Shown in pieces: positions 42,575-50,954 of a stretch of DNA of 64,000 bases (the first letter of the stretch is position 1; the number at the start of each line of letters is the position of its first letter). The notes under the pieces are model-generated. The model was not told where the DNA came from. It was given only the letters and a program-made list of their open reading frames with translations, and did no database searches. The stretch is from positions 1,364,001-1,428,000 of the forward strand of contig NZ_CP068985.1 of the NCBI RefSeq assembly GCF_019397265.1, read 5' to 3'. The translations under genes and the position numbers were made by a program. Source of the stretch: Nonomuraea coxensis DSM 45129. Lineage in GTDB: Bacteria; Actinomycetota; Actinomycetes; Streptosporangiales; Streptosporangiaceae.

Positions 42575-43798
42575 TCACGCCGCCTTGGGCAGCATGCCGT
42601 TCGGGTCGAGGACGTACTTGCGTGCCGCGCCCTCGTCGAACTCGTGGTATCCGCGCGGCGCCTCCTCCAGCGGGATCGGCGTGGCGTTGACCGCCTTCGC
42701 GATCTGCACCCGGTCGTGCAGGATCGCCTGCATGAGCTGGCGGTTGTAGCGCATGACGGGGCACTGCCCGGTGGCGAGGCTGTGCGACTTCGCCCAGCCC
42801 AGGCCGATGCGGATGGACAACGACCCCTGCCGGGCCGCCTCGTCGGCGGCGCCCGGGTCGCCCGTCACGTACAGGCCGGGAATGCCGAGCGCGCCGCCCG
42901 CCCTGGTGACGTCCATGAGCGTGTTGAGCACGGTGGCGGGACGCTCCGACTCCGCCTCGCGGCCGTGGCCGCGCGCCTCGAAGCCGACCGCGTCCACGCC
43001 GCAGTCCACCTCCGGCACGCCTAGTATCTGCTCGATCTGGTCCCTCGGGTCGCCCTTCGTGACGTCCACGGTCTCGCAGCCGAAGCTGCGGGCCTGGGCG
43101 AGGCGCTGCTCGTTCAGGTCGGCGACGATGACCACGGCGGCCCCGAGCAGGAACGCCGACGTCGCGGCGGCCAGCCCGACCGGGCCCGCGCCGGCGACGT
43201 AGACCGTCGAACCCGGCCCCACCCCGGCGGTCACGCAGCCGTGGAAACCGGTCGGGAAGATGTCGGAGAGCATGGCCAGGTCGAGGATCTTCTCCATCGC
43301 CCGGTCCTTGTCGGGAAACTTGAGCAGGTTCCAGTCCGCGTACGGGACGAGGACGTACTGGGCCTGCCCGCCCACCCAGCCGCCCATGTCGACGTAACCG
43401 TACGCCGAGCCGGGCCGGTCGGGGTTGACGTTCTCGCAGATGCCGGTCTTGCCCTCCTTGCAGTTGCGACAGCGCCCGCAGGCGATGTTGAACGGCACGG
43501 ACACCAGGTCACCGTTCTTGATGAACTCCACGTCGGGGCCGGTCTCGACGACCTCACCGGTGATCTCGTGCCCTAGGACGAGGCCGGGCGGCGCCGTGGT
43601 GCGACCTCGCACCATGTGCTGGTCGCTGCCGCAGATGTTGGTGGCGACCGACTTGAGTATCGCGGCGTGCGGCAGTTTGCGGCCTACGTTGCCGGGGTTC
43701 ACGCCGGGGCCGTCCTGCAGCGTGAATTCCGGATAGTCGATCTCGTGGACCTCGACCTTGCCTGGGCCTTCGTACTTGACGCCTTTGTTGCCAGGCAT
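42575..43798 (-). CDS. fdhA: Glutathione-independent formaldehyde dehydrogenase (zinc, tightly bound NAD)
   Basis: A 407-residue medium-chain dehydrogenase. The catalytic zinc region is SVATNICGSDQHMVRGRTT (Cys56), the structural zinc loop ACGRCRNCKEGKTGIC, and the NAD fold VYVAGAGPVGLAAA. The insertion typical of Pseudomonas formaldehyde dehydrogenase (SAYGYVDMGGWVGGQAQY) and YNRQLMQAILHDR near the end are present. It should oxidise formaldehyde or small aldehydes to acids without glutathione. ATG 43798 follows GAGGAGGGAG. It is divergent from the small peptide and two-component genes. Confidence 0.87.
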   Translation of the reverse strand: MPGNKGVKYEGPGKVEVHEIDYPEFTLQDGPGVNPGNVGRKLPHAAILKSVATNICGSDQHMVRGRTTAPPGLVLGHEITGEVVETGPDVEFIKNGDLVSVPFNIACGRCRNCKEGKTGICENVNPDRPGSAYGYVDMGGWVGGQAQYVLVPYADWNLLKFPDKDRAMEKILDLAMLSDIFPTGFHGCVTAGVGPGSTVYVAGAGPVGLAAATSAFLLGAAVVIVADLNEQRLAQARSFGCETVDVTKGDPRDQIEQILGVPEVDCGVDAVGFEARGHGREAESERPATVLNTLMDVTRAGGALGIPGLYVTGDPGAADEAARQGSLSIRIGLGWAKSHSLATGQCPVMRYNRQLMQAILHDRVQIAKAVNATPIPLEEAPRGYHEFDEGAARKYVLDPNGMLPKAA

Positions 43799-43958
43799 GA
43801 GGATTCTCCCTCCTCGGGGCTTTTGTCCCCCTTTCTGAATATAGCGCCAGCGCCTCTCCACCCCCGTCTCCACCGTCCGGTGGTGCCGCTCCACCCACCC
43901 CGATCCCTAACGTTCCAGGTCACGAAGGAGAACGACCCGGCACACAGGGAGGCACAAC

Positions 43959-44066
43959 ATGGGTGGCAGGAGCTGGATCGCACTGGCGGCGCTCGGGATC
44001 GTCGTGGTGGTGGGGTTCATCGCGTACCGGCTGATCCTCGTCGAGCTCATCACCAGCCTGCGCTGA
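43959..44066 (+). CDS. 35-residue single-pass membrane peptide
   Basis: ATG 43959 has AGGGAGG about six bases upstream. The product starts MGGRSWIALAALGIVVVVGF and is one transmembrane helix with a short basic end (ending SLR). It lies 17 bases before the histidine kinase start and on the same strand, so it is probably in that operon. Small membrane peptides in such places can modulate a sensor kinase; that role is inferred. It is too short for usual gene calls. Confidence 0.6.
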   Translation: MGGRSWIALAALGIVVVVGFIAYRLILVELITSLR

Positions 44067-44083
44067 TCTGGTGGAATCAGCAG

Positions 44084-45208
44084 ATGCCCGAGACCCGCGG
44101 AAGGTGGGCGCTGCCCGACACCATCGCGCCCGGCTGGCTGGTCGTGCAGGTGTTCGGCACGCTCATCGTGGCCGCCACCCTGCTCACAGCGCGCGAGGGG
44201 ACGCCCCTGGTCTGGGTCCTGTACGGGACCGCGGCCGGCTGCTGGCTGGCGTTCGTGGCGCTCGACCCGCGACGCCCCGCGCCGGCGGCGGCGTTCCTGG
44301 CGGCGGCCACGCTGGTGTCGGCGGCGGCGCTCGGCCCGGCAGCCGACAGCTCCGCCGTCATCCTGACCTGCATCTTCCTGGCCAGGTTCGCCGCACTCGC
44401 GGCGCCGCCGGTGACCGTGATCATGGTGACGACCGGCGTCGCCATCGTGCTGGCGATCCTCGGCCAGGACACGCTCGCCGACGCCTCCGAGCAGGCGGTG
44501 CTGCTGCTCGCGGTGGCGCTCATCGGCGTCAACCACCGCCAGCACGTCGTCCAGGCCCGCCAGGCGGAGCTGCTGCTCGAACAGACCCGCCGCACGCTTG
44601 CCGTCCAAGCCCGCGCGGCGGCGCTCCACGAGCGCACCAGGATCGCCCGCGAGATCCACGACGTGCTGGCCCACTCGCTCGGCGCGCTCGGCGTCCAGCT
44701 CGAGCTCGCGCAGGCCGTGCTGGAGGAGCGCCGCGACGTCCCGGGAGCGATCGACACGATCGCCCGCGCCCGCAGACTGGCCGGTGAAGGGCTGGCCGAG
44801 GCCCGCAACGCGGTCGCGGCGCTGCGCCAGGACGTCCCCACGCTGTCCGACGCGCTCGGCGGGCTCGCCAGGACCCACGAGGACGACCACCGTTCCCCCG
44901 TACGCTTCGAGCGGAGCGGCCCGCCCCGGCCGCTGTCGTCGGCCGCGACCGTGTCGCTGCTCGCCACCGCGCGCGAGGCCCTGACGAACGCGGCCAAACA
45001 CGCGCCCGGCGCCCCCGTCCACCTGGAGCTGGCCTTCACCGCCGACCGGGTGCGCCTCCGCGTCGCCAACGCGCTCACCGGTGGCCCGCCAGGGACGCCG
45101 GGGTTCGGCCTCACCGGGATGCGGGAACGCCTGGCGCTGGCCGGCGGCGCACTGACCTGCGGCCGGGAGGGGGAGCGGTGGCTGGTGACGGCCGAGGTGC
45201 GGGAATGA
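44084..45208 (+). CDS. Sensor histidine kinase, NarL-partner (HisKA_3) type
   Basis: A 374-residue membrane kinase. About five transmembrane segments occupy residues 15-150, with no large external domain. The dimerisation region has RIAREIHDVLAHSLGALGVQ with the phospho-histidine, and the ATPase part has AREALTNAAKHAPGAP and GFGLTGMRERLALAGG. ATG 44084 is preferred because the frame upstream belongs to the opposite-strand gene. It overlaps the response regulator by ATGA. Membrane stress or lipid sensing is a common role for this architecture, but the signal is unknown. Confidence 0.87.
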   Translation: MPETRGRWALPDTIAPGWLVVQVFGTLIVAATLLTAREGTPLVWVLYGTAAGCWLAFVALDPRRPAPAAAFLAAATLVSAAALGPAADSSAVILTCIFLARFAALAAPPVTVIMVTTGVAIVLAILGQDTLADASEQAVLLLAVALIGVNHRQHVVQARQAELLLEQTRRTLAVQARAAALHERTRIAREIHDVLAHSLGALGVQLELAQAVLEERRDVPGAIDTIARARRLAGEGLAEARNAVAALRQDVPTLSDALGGLARTHEDDHRSPVRFERSGPPRPLSSAATVSLLATAREALTNAAKHAPGAPVHLELAFTADRVRLRVANALTGGPPGTPGFGLTGMRERLALAGGALTCGREGERWLVTAEVRE

Positions 45209-45840
45209 TCACGGTGGCCGTGGTGGACGACCAGCAGCTCATCCGCGAAGGGCTGGCCGCCCTGCTCGGGCTGCTCGGCGACGTGGAGGTGGTGGGCACC
45301 GCGGCGGACGGCCAGGCGGCGCTCCACCTGCTCGCCGACCGGCCCGCGGACGTCGTCCTGATGGACCTGCGCATGCCCGTGATGGACGGCGTCGAGGCCA
45401 CCCGCAGGATCACCCGGGAGCATCCGGGCACCGCGGTCGTCGTCCTGACCACGTACACCGACGACGAGTCCATCGTCCAGGCGCTCAAGGCGGGCGCGCG
45501 CGGCTACCTCACCAAGGACGCCGGTCGCGCCGAGATAGGGGCGGCGCTCCGCTCGGCCGCCACGGGCCAGTCCACGTTCGACGCCAGGGTGTCCGCCCGC
45601 CTGGTGGCCGCCCTGGACGAGCCGCCCCCGCGTGCCCGCGCCGCGCTGCCCGACGGGCTGACCGCCCGCGAGGCCGAGGTGCTCGCACTGATCGCCCGTG
45701 GCCTGACCAACCAGGAGATCGCCGGGACGCTGTTCATCGGCGAGGCCACGGTGAAGACGCACATCAACAACGCCTTCGCCAAGATCGGCGTACGCAACCG
45801 CGTCGAGGCCGCCCGCTACGCCGGCGAGCACGGTCTCTGA
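45205..45840 (+). CDS. NarL/FixJ family response regulator
   Basis: A 211-residue regulator. The receiver has VAVVDDQQLIREGLAALLG and the phospho-aspartate in VVLMDLRMPVMDG; the output domain is LuxR-type, with LTAREAEVLALIARGLTNQ and ATVKTHINNAFAKIG. ATG 45205 overlaps the kinase stop. The next gene converges and is unlikely to belong to the operon. Confidence 0.9.
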   Translation: MITVAVVDDQQLIREGLAALLGLLGDVEVVGTAADGQAALHLLADRPADVVLMDLRMPVMDGVEATRRITREHPGTAVVVLTTYTDDESIVQALKAGARGYLTKDAGRAEIGAALRSAATGQSTFDARVSARLVAALDEPPPRARAALPDGLTAREAEVLALIARGLTNQEIAGTLFIGEATVKTHINNAFAKIGVRNRVEAARYAGEHGL

Positions 45841-45847
45841 CGCGCGC

Positions 45848-48800
45848 TCACGGAGCGAGGGCGAGCTCCGCCAGCTCCCGCCAGTCCCGCAGCCGGCCCT
45901 CGCGGGCCGCCTCGGCGAACCCCGCCTCCCCGAGGCGGCCCCGTACGTCCGCGGCGATCCTCGCGGCGTCCGGCTGCGAGTGGTCCGGCGTGCCGCGCAC
46001 GGCCTCGCTCGCCGCGAGCAGCCGCGCGGCCTCCTCGTGCCGCCCCTGGCGCAGCGCGAGATCCGCGATCCCGACCAGCACCGCGGCGATCAGCGGCGGG
46101 TACGACGCCTCGGCTGCCGCCTCGAACGCCTCACGGCGGTACGCGCGCGCCTCCTCCAGATCCTCGGCGAGGTAGCCGTACAGATCCATGGCCAAGGCAC
46201 GGAAGGAGACGGCGACCTCCGCGTCGGCACCCGCGCCCCCCACGGCGGCCAGCTCCCGGCGCGCCTGGTCCGGCTCGCCGCGCCAGCGGGCCAGCTGCGC
46301 CTTGGCGAGCGCCAGGTCGGCGAGCACCCCCGGCCAGGCGAGCCCGCCCGCGCGCCGCTCCGCGTCGGCCATCGCCTCCGCGCCGGCCCGTTCGTCGCCG
46401 AGCAGCCAGCGGAGCTGCGCCTGCCGCGCCCGCAGGACGATCACGTCCTCGGGCGCGCCCACCTCCTCCAGCGCCGCGGCCGCCTCCCCGTAGTGCTCGC
46501 ACGCGCGGCCGAGCTCACCGCGCAGGGCGAGCCGGTCGCCCAGGTAGGTCCGCGCCAGCGAGATCCCCCACCGGTCGCCGAGCGCGCGGAACTCGGCGAG
46601 GGAGGTCTCGAAGTCGGTGTCCACGTCGGTCTCGTCGCCGCCGACCGTGAGCCGCAGCCGGCCGCGCGAGAGCCGCGCCTGCGCGCGTACCCACGGGTCG
46701 TCGTCGCCGATCAGCGGCTCGAACGCGGACAGGAACCCCGCCGGCTCCCGCACCAGCCGCTCCAGCGGCTCGACGAACCCGATCAGCGGGTTGCGGTAGC
46801 CGTGGCGGCTGAGCCGGTGCGCCTCCTGGATCCACTCCCGCGCCTGGAACTGGTCGCGGTAGGGCCCTGAGGTCATGAAGAACGCCACGATCGTGTACGC
46901 CAGCGCCCGCACGTCGTCCGGCACCTCGCCGGGCAGGGAGGCCGCCGCGATGCTCAGCTCGATGGCCTCCACCCGGTGCCCCCGCAGGAACCAGTACCAG
47001 CCGACGGCCCCGACCAGCCGCATCGCCTCCTCGGCCCAGCCCTCGGCGATCGCCCCGCGCAGGGCCGCGCTGATGTTGTCGCGTTCGGCGTCCAGCCGGG
47101 ACAACCACTCCAGCTGCCCGGCGCCGCGCAGGTGCGGGTCGGCGGTCGCGGCCAGCTCGGTGAAGTACGCGAGATGCGCCCGCCGCGCCGCCTCGTCCTC
47201 GCCGGCCTCGGCGAGCCGGTGGGCCGCGTACTCGCTGATGGTGCCGAGCATCCGGTAGCGCGGCGTGCCCCCGGAGCCCGCGTCGGCGAGCAGCAGCGAC
47301 TTCTCCACGAGCGCGGTCAGCAGGTCCAGCACCTGATCACCCCCGAGTCCAGCGCCGCACACGGCCTCGGCCGCGTCCAGGCTCGCCCCGCCGGCGAACA
47401 CCGAGAGCCGCCGCAGCACCCCGCGCTCGGCCTCGGTCAGCAGGTCCCAGCTCCAGTCCACGACCGCGCGCAGAGTCCGGTGCCGGGGCAACGCCGTACG
47501 GCTGCCGCCGGTCAGCAGGCGGAACCGGTCGTCCAGCCGGTGCGCGAGCTGCTCGACGGACATGGTGCGCAGCCGTGCCGCCGCAAGCTCGATCGCCAGC
47601 GGTATGCCGTCGAGCGCCCGGTAGATCCGCGCCATCGCCGCCAGCGTGCGCGGTTCGCCGCCGAGGTCCTGGCGTACCAGCCCGGCCCGCTCCCGCAGCA
47701 GCCGCACCGCGGGCGAGGAGCCGGCCCCGGCGGGGTCCGCGGGCAGCGCCAGCGGCTCGACCTGCCACAGCACCTCCCCGGTGATGCCGAGCGGCTCCCT
47801 GCTCGTGGCGAGGATCCGCAGCCCCCGGCACTCGCCCAGCAGCCGGTCAGCGAACGCCGCGGCCGCCTCGATCACGTGCTCGCAGTTGTCCAGGACGAGC
47901 AGGATCGCCCGCTCCCGCAGCGCGACGACGAGCCGGTCCATCGGCTCCCCGGCCCGCGCCCCGCCGAGCAGAGCCTGGTCACGCAGGCCGATCGCGGTGA
48001 GCGCGGCCTGGGCGAGGTCGCCGCCCGCCCGTACCGAGGCCAGCTCGACCAGCCACGCGCCGTCCGGCAGCCCGGCGAGCGCGGCCCGCGCGGTCTCCGT
48101 GGCCAGCCTGGTCTTGCCGGAGCCGCCCGGCCCCGTCAGCGTGACCAGCCGGTGCCGGGCGGTCAGCCCGGCCACCGCGGCGAGGTCGTCGTCCTTGCCG
48201 ACGTAGCTCGTCAGCTCGGCGCGCAGGTTCGTCCTGCGGCTGTCCGCCCGCGCACCGCCCAGCTCGCCCCGCAGCAGCGCGGTGTGCAGGGCGGAGAGCT
48301 CGGCCGACGGATCGGCGCCCAGCTCGTCGGCGAGCCGCTCGCGGGTTCGCTGGTAGACGGTCAGCGCCTCGTTGCCGCGCCCCGCCTCGGCGAGCGCCCG
48401 CATCAACGCCGCCACGAACCCCTCGCGCAACGGATATGTGGCGACCAGGTCGGTCAGCTCGGACACCAGCTCCGCGCCACGCCCGAGCCGGAGGTCCGCC
48501 TCCACCCGCTCGCCGAGCGCCGCGACGCGCACCTCCTCCAGCCGCGCGACGGCGGCGTCGAACAGATCGCTGTCGCGTAACGCGATCCCCTCCATGGCCC
48601 CGCCACGCCACAACGCGAGCGCCGAACGCAGCGCCTCCGCCCGCGCCGCCGGCTCAGCGCCCCGCGCCTGCCCGACCAGCCGCTCGAACCGGCACACGTC
48701 CACAGCCTCGGCCTCCACGGCCAGCCGATAACCACCGGCGTCCGCCTCGACCACGCCGTCCGGCAACACCCTGCGCAACCGCGACACCAGCGCCTGCAGG

Positions 48801-48985
48801 GCGTTGACCTCGTCCGAGGGCGGCCGCTCCCCCCAGATCCAGTCGACCAGCCTCGCCCGCCCGACGACCCTCCCGGGTTCGAGCGCGAGCGCCGCCAGCA
48901 ACGCGCGCAACCGAACCCCGGGGACCTCCACCACGCCCCCGTCGCCGCCCCTGACCTCGAACGGCCCCAACAATCCGACGCGCAC
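45848..48985 (-). CDS. SARP/BTAD-NB-ARC-TPR regulator (AfsR-like)
   Basis: A 1045-residue regulator. Order: OmpR-like winged helix (VGLLGPFEVRGGD, RLRALLAALALEPGRVVGRA), BTAD domain (LREGFVAALMRALAEAGRGN), NB-ARC ATPase with Walker A LTGPGGSGKTRLA and Walker B ILLVLDNCEHVIEA, then a long TPR-like region. AfsR-type proteins activate antibiotic and developmental genes. The GTG at 48985 fits the usual start of the family; the frame runs open to 49030. No kinase or cluster genes are adjacent. It is divergent from the accessory region. Confidence 0.87.
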   Translation of the reverse strand: MRVGLLGPFEVRGGDGGVVEVPGVRLRALLAALALEPGRVVGRARLVDWIWGERPPSDEVNALQALVSRLRRVLPDGVVEADAGGYRLAVEAEAVDVCRFERLVGQARGAEPAARAEALRSALALWRGGAMEGIALRDSDLFDAAVARLEEVRVAALGERVEADLRLGRGAELVSELTDLVATYPLREGFVAALMRALAEAGRGNEALTVYQRTRERLADELGADPSAELSALHTALLRGELGGARADSRRTNLRAELTSYVGKDDDLAAVAGLTARHRLVTLTGPGGSGKTRLATETARAALAGLPDGAWLVELASVRAGGDLAQAALTAIGLRDQALLGGARAGEPMDRLVVALRERAILLVLDNCEHVIEAAAAFADRLLGECRGLRILATSREPLGITGEVLWQVEPLALPADPAGAGSSPAVRLLRERAGLVRQDLGGEPRTLAAMARIYRALDGIPLAIELAAARLRTMSVEQLAHRLDDRFRLLTGGSRTALPRHRTLRAVVDWSWDLLTEAERGVLRRLSVFAGGASLDAAEAVCGAGLGGDQVLDLLTALVEKSLLLADAGSGGTPRYRMLGTISEYAAHRLAEAGEDEAARRAHLAYFTELAATADPHLRGAGQLEWLSRLDAERDNISAALRGAIAEGWAEEAMRLVGAVGWYWFLRGHRVEAIELSIAAASLPGEVPDDVRALAYTIVAFFMTSGPYRDQFQAREWIQEAHRLSRHGYRNPLIGFVEPLERLVREPAGFLSAFEPLIGDDDPWVRAQARLSRGRLRLTVGGDETDVDTDFETSLAEFRALGDRWGISLARTYLGDRLALRGELGRACEHYGEAAAALEEVGAPEDVIVLRARQAQLRWLLGDERAGAEAMADAERRAGGLAWPGVLADLALAKAQLARWRGEPDQARRELAAVGGAGADAEVAVSFRALAMDLYGYLAEDLEEARAYRREAFEAAAEASYPPLIAAVLVGIADLALRQGRHEEAARLLAASEAVRGTPDHSQPDAARIAADVRGRLGEAGFAEAAREGRLRDWRELAELALAP

Positions 48986-49299
48986 ACGAGCATTGTGCCG
49001 AATGCCGGGGATGTCCGCCGCACCGCCCACCTGACCCCGAGGCGCGACCCGCCGCCGATCAGCCCGCCAGCGCCCAATGCTGTCCCGTACGTCCCTAACG
49101 GAATGTCATGTACCAGATAAGTCTGTTTTCCGATTTGTGATGATCATCCGTCTTGCTGGACAGGTCGGATTTTTTTACGTTGATCGTCGGATGTTGATCG
49201 GCTCCGAGCTGCCTGGCAGAGCGACCTTCGCCCTGTAGCGGAGAGCGGCGGTTGATGCCCCGTCGGTGTCTGTCGTTGTAGTTCGGAGTGTGATGGCGC
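48986..49299. other. Intergenic, AT-richer stretch before the RHS locus
   Basis: No convincing gene is seen. From about 49090 the base composition falls well below that of neighbouring genes. A weak terminator-like element on the plus strand has ATCCG (49146-49150), CGGAT (49166-49170) and a T7 run. GTTGATCG-like words repeat near 49180-49200. The stretch may hold the promoter of the interrupted RHS gene or be relict mobile DNA. Confidence 0.4.
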
Positions 49300-49370
49300 A
49301 TGCGCCGGTATTCGGCATGGGCTCGTTCGCCTTTCCTGGCAGCGTCGTTCCTCGTCGCCCTGCCCCTCTC
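49300..49370 (+). pseudogene. Orphan signal-peptide start, probable N-terminus of the RHS gene
   Basis: ATG 49300, with GGAG at 49285-49288, encodes MRRYSAWARSPFLAASFLVA followed by LPL: a basic n-region and a hydrophobic core. The IS3-family element begins right after it. Beyond the element the RHS frame resumes with the second half of a signal peptide and an ARA cleavage site. The two halves are therefore likely one gene cut by the element. The junction is not exactly in frame and no target duplication is visible, so some bases were lost; an antisense reading also exists. Confidence 0.45.
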
Positions 49371-49445
49371 TGTCAGACTGCTGTGAGACATGGGATGAAC
49401 GAGTCCTTTTGATACGAAGCAGGGCGAGACAGGACGATCGAGACA

Positions 49446-49904
49446 GTGACGATGACCCTCGCCGACCAGGCCGCCATGAGCGGGCAGAACGGTCAGGCGA
49501 CCGACAAGCAGGTGAGCCGGCCGACGCGCCGGACGTTCACCGCGGCCTACAAGGCACGGATCCTGGCGGCCTTCGACGCTCTGCCCGAGGGCAGCTCCGA
49601 GCGTGGCGCCCTGATGCGCCGGGAAAGGCTGTATCACTCGCACATCGAACACTGGCGAAAGCAGCAGGAGAACGGGACGCTGGCCTCCTCGACAGGTAAA
49701 CCGAAGAAGGACACGGAATCTGAGGAACTGGCCCGGCTGCGGGCCGAGAACAAGAAGCTCAAAGCCGACGCGGCCAAGCTTGAGGCCAAGAACGAAAAGC
49801 TCACCAGCGAACTGGGGAAGACGAAGACCGCGCTGAATATCGCGGGAAAAGCATTCGCGCTGCTGGACGACATCTCACGCAGCGCGGACTCCGACGAGAC
49901 CTGA
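49446..49904 (+). CDS. IS3-family transposase OrfA
   Basis: A 152-residue protein. The N-terminal helix-turn-helix covers FTAAYKARILAAFDALPEGS and HSHIEHWRK; a leucine-zipper-like coil follows (EELARLRAENKKLKADAAKL). Near the end is the slippery site A AAA G (49847-49851). A -1 shift there enters the orfB frame without a stop, giving the OrfAB transposase. Confidence 0.85.
   Translation: MTMTLADQAAMSGQNGQATDKQVSRPTRRTFTAAYKARILAAFDALPEGSSERGALMRRERLYHSHIEHWRKQQENGTLASSTGKPKKDTESEELARLRAENKKLKADAAKLEAKNEKLTSELGKTKTALNIAGKAFALLDDISRSADSDET
49847..49851 (+). other. Programmed -1 frameshift site A AAA G
   Basis: OrfA reads GGA AAA GCA at 49845-49853. Slipping back one base at AAA gives KSIRAAGRHLTQRGL and then LRRDLNRIIDEHFPGMETA in frame with orfB. 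This is the usual IS3-family mechanism. Confidence 0.65.
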
Positions 49905-49933
49905 ACCGCATCATCGACGAGCATTTCCCGGGC

Positions 49934-50941
49934 ATGGAGACGGCCGTCGGCACGACCAAGGCGTGCGAGGTACTCGGCAAGGCCCGCGCCAGCCTGTACC
50001 GGCAGCGAAATCCGAAGCCGCGCAGGCAAGGTCCGCGCCGGCCGTTTCATCACCCGGCGGAGTTGTCCGAGGAGGAACGGGCGCAGGTGCTGGCGGTGCT
50101 GGACTCGTCCCGGTTCGCCGACAAGTCGGCGGGCCAGGTATGGGCGATCCTGCTGGATGAGGGCACCTACCTGTGCTCGCAGGCCACCATGTACCGGTTG
50201 CTGCGCGAGCGCGGCCAGTCCGGCGAGCGGCGCGCGCAGGCCACCCATCCGGCGAAGAAGAAGCCCGAACTGGAGGCCGACGGACCGAATCAAGTATGGA
50301 GCTGGGATATCACGAAACTGAAAGGCCCGGCGCGCGGCGTCCACTACCTTCTCTACGTCATCCTCGACATTTTCTCCCGCAAGGTCATCTGGTGGGAGAT
50401 CTGGCCGACCGAGAACGGCACTCTGGCCAAGGAGTTCATCGAGCGCGCCATCGAGCGCAACGGCGGGATCGCACCTGACGCGATCCACGCCGATCGCGGC
50501 ACGTCGATGACGTCGAACACCGTCACTGGCCTGCTCGCGCAGCTCGGGATCGATCAGTCGCATTCACGGCCGCGCGTGTCCAACGACAACCCCTACTCGG
50601 AGGCGCAGTTCAAGACACTCAAATATTGCCCGGCGTTTCCCGGGAGGTTCGGCTCGATCGAAGACGCCCGTATCTTCTGTGAGCAGTTCTTTGATTATTA
50701 CAACAACGAGCATCGTCATTCGGGTATCGCGATGCACACTCCCGCGTCCGTGCACGACGGCACCGCCGTCAAGATCCACGCCCAGCGGGTCGCCACGCTG
50801 AACGCGGCCTTCCTGGCCCGCCCCGAGCGGTTCCGCGGCCGGCGCCCCTACCCGCCGTCGCTGCCGGCCAGAGTGTGGATCAACAGGCCACCTACGACCC
50901 TCCAGAGCGACGCTTCACCTCAAACCACACAAGTAGCCTGA
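49934..50941 (+). CDS. IS3-family transposase OrfB (DDE integrase core)
   Basis: A 335-residue rve-domain transposase. The catalytic residues are seen in VWSWDITKLKGP (Asp), AIHADRGTSMTS (Asp) and SNDNPYSEAQFKTLKY (Glu), with an HTH_21-like start (ACEVLGKARASLYRQRN). The listed ATG is only the free-standing start; the active protein should come from OrfA by frameshifting. The stop codon overlaps the right terminal repeat. No inactivating lesion is visible. Confidence 0.88.
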   Translation: METAVGTTKACEVLGKARASLYRQRNPKPRRQGPRRPFHHPAELSEEERAQVLAVLDSSRFADKSAGQVWAILLDEGTYLCSQATMYRLLRERGQSGERRAQATHPAKKKPELEADGPNQVWSWDITKLKGPARGVHYLLYVILDIFSRKVIWWEIWPTENGTLAKEFIERAIERNGGIAPDAIHADRGTSMTSNTVTGLLAQLGIDQSHSRPRVSNDNPYSEAQFKTLKYCPAFPGRFGSIEDARIFCEQFFDYYNNEHRHSGIAMHTPASVHDGTAVKIHAQRVATLNAAFLARPERFRGRRPYPPSLPARVWINRPPTTLQSDASPQTTQVA

Positions 50942-50954
50942 TGTCTCATTCGGT

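Noticed and set aside
49095..49652. Minus-strand 185-codon frame across the left IS3 end
   Set aside because: It runs across the IS boundary, so cannot be one old gene; its part outside the IS (about 90 codons, text like YRRMRHHTPNYNDRHRR) has no recognisable family. It is kept only as a caution to the signal-peptide reading.
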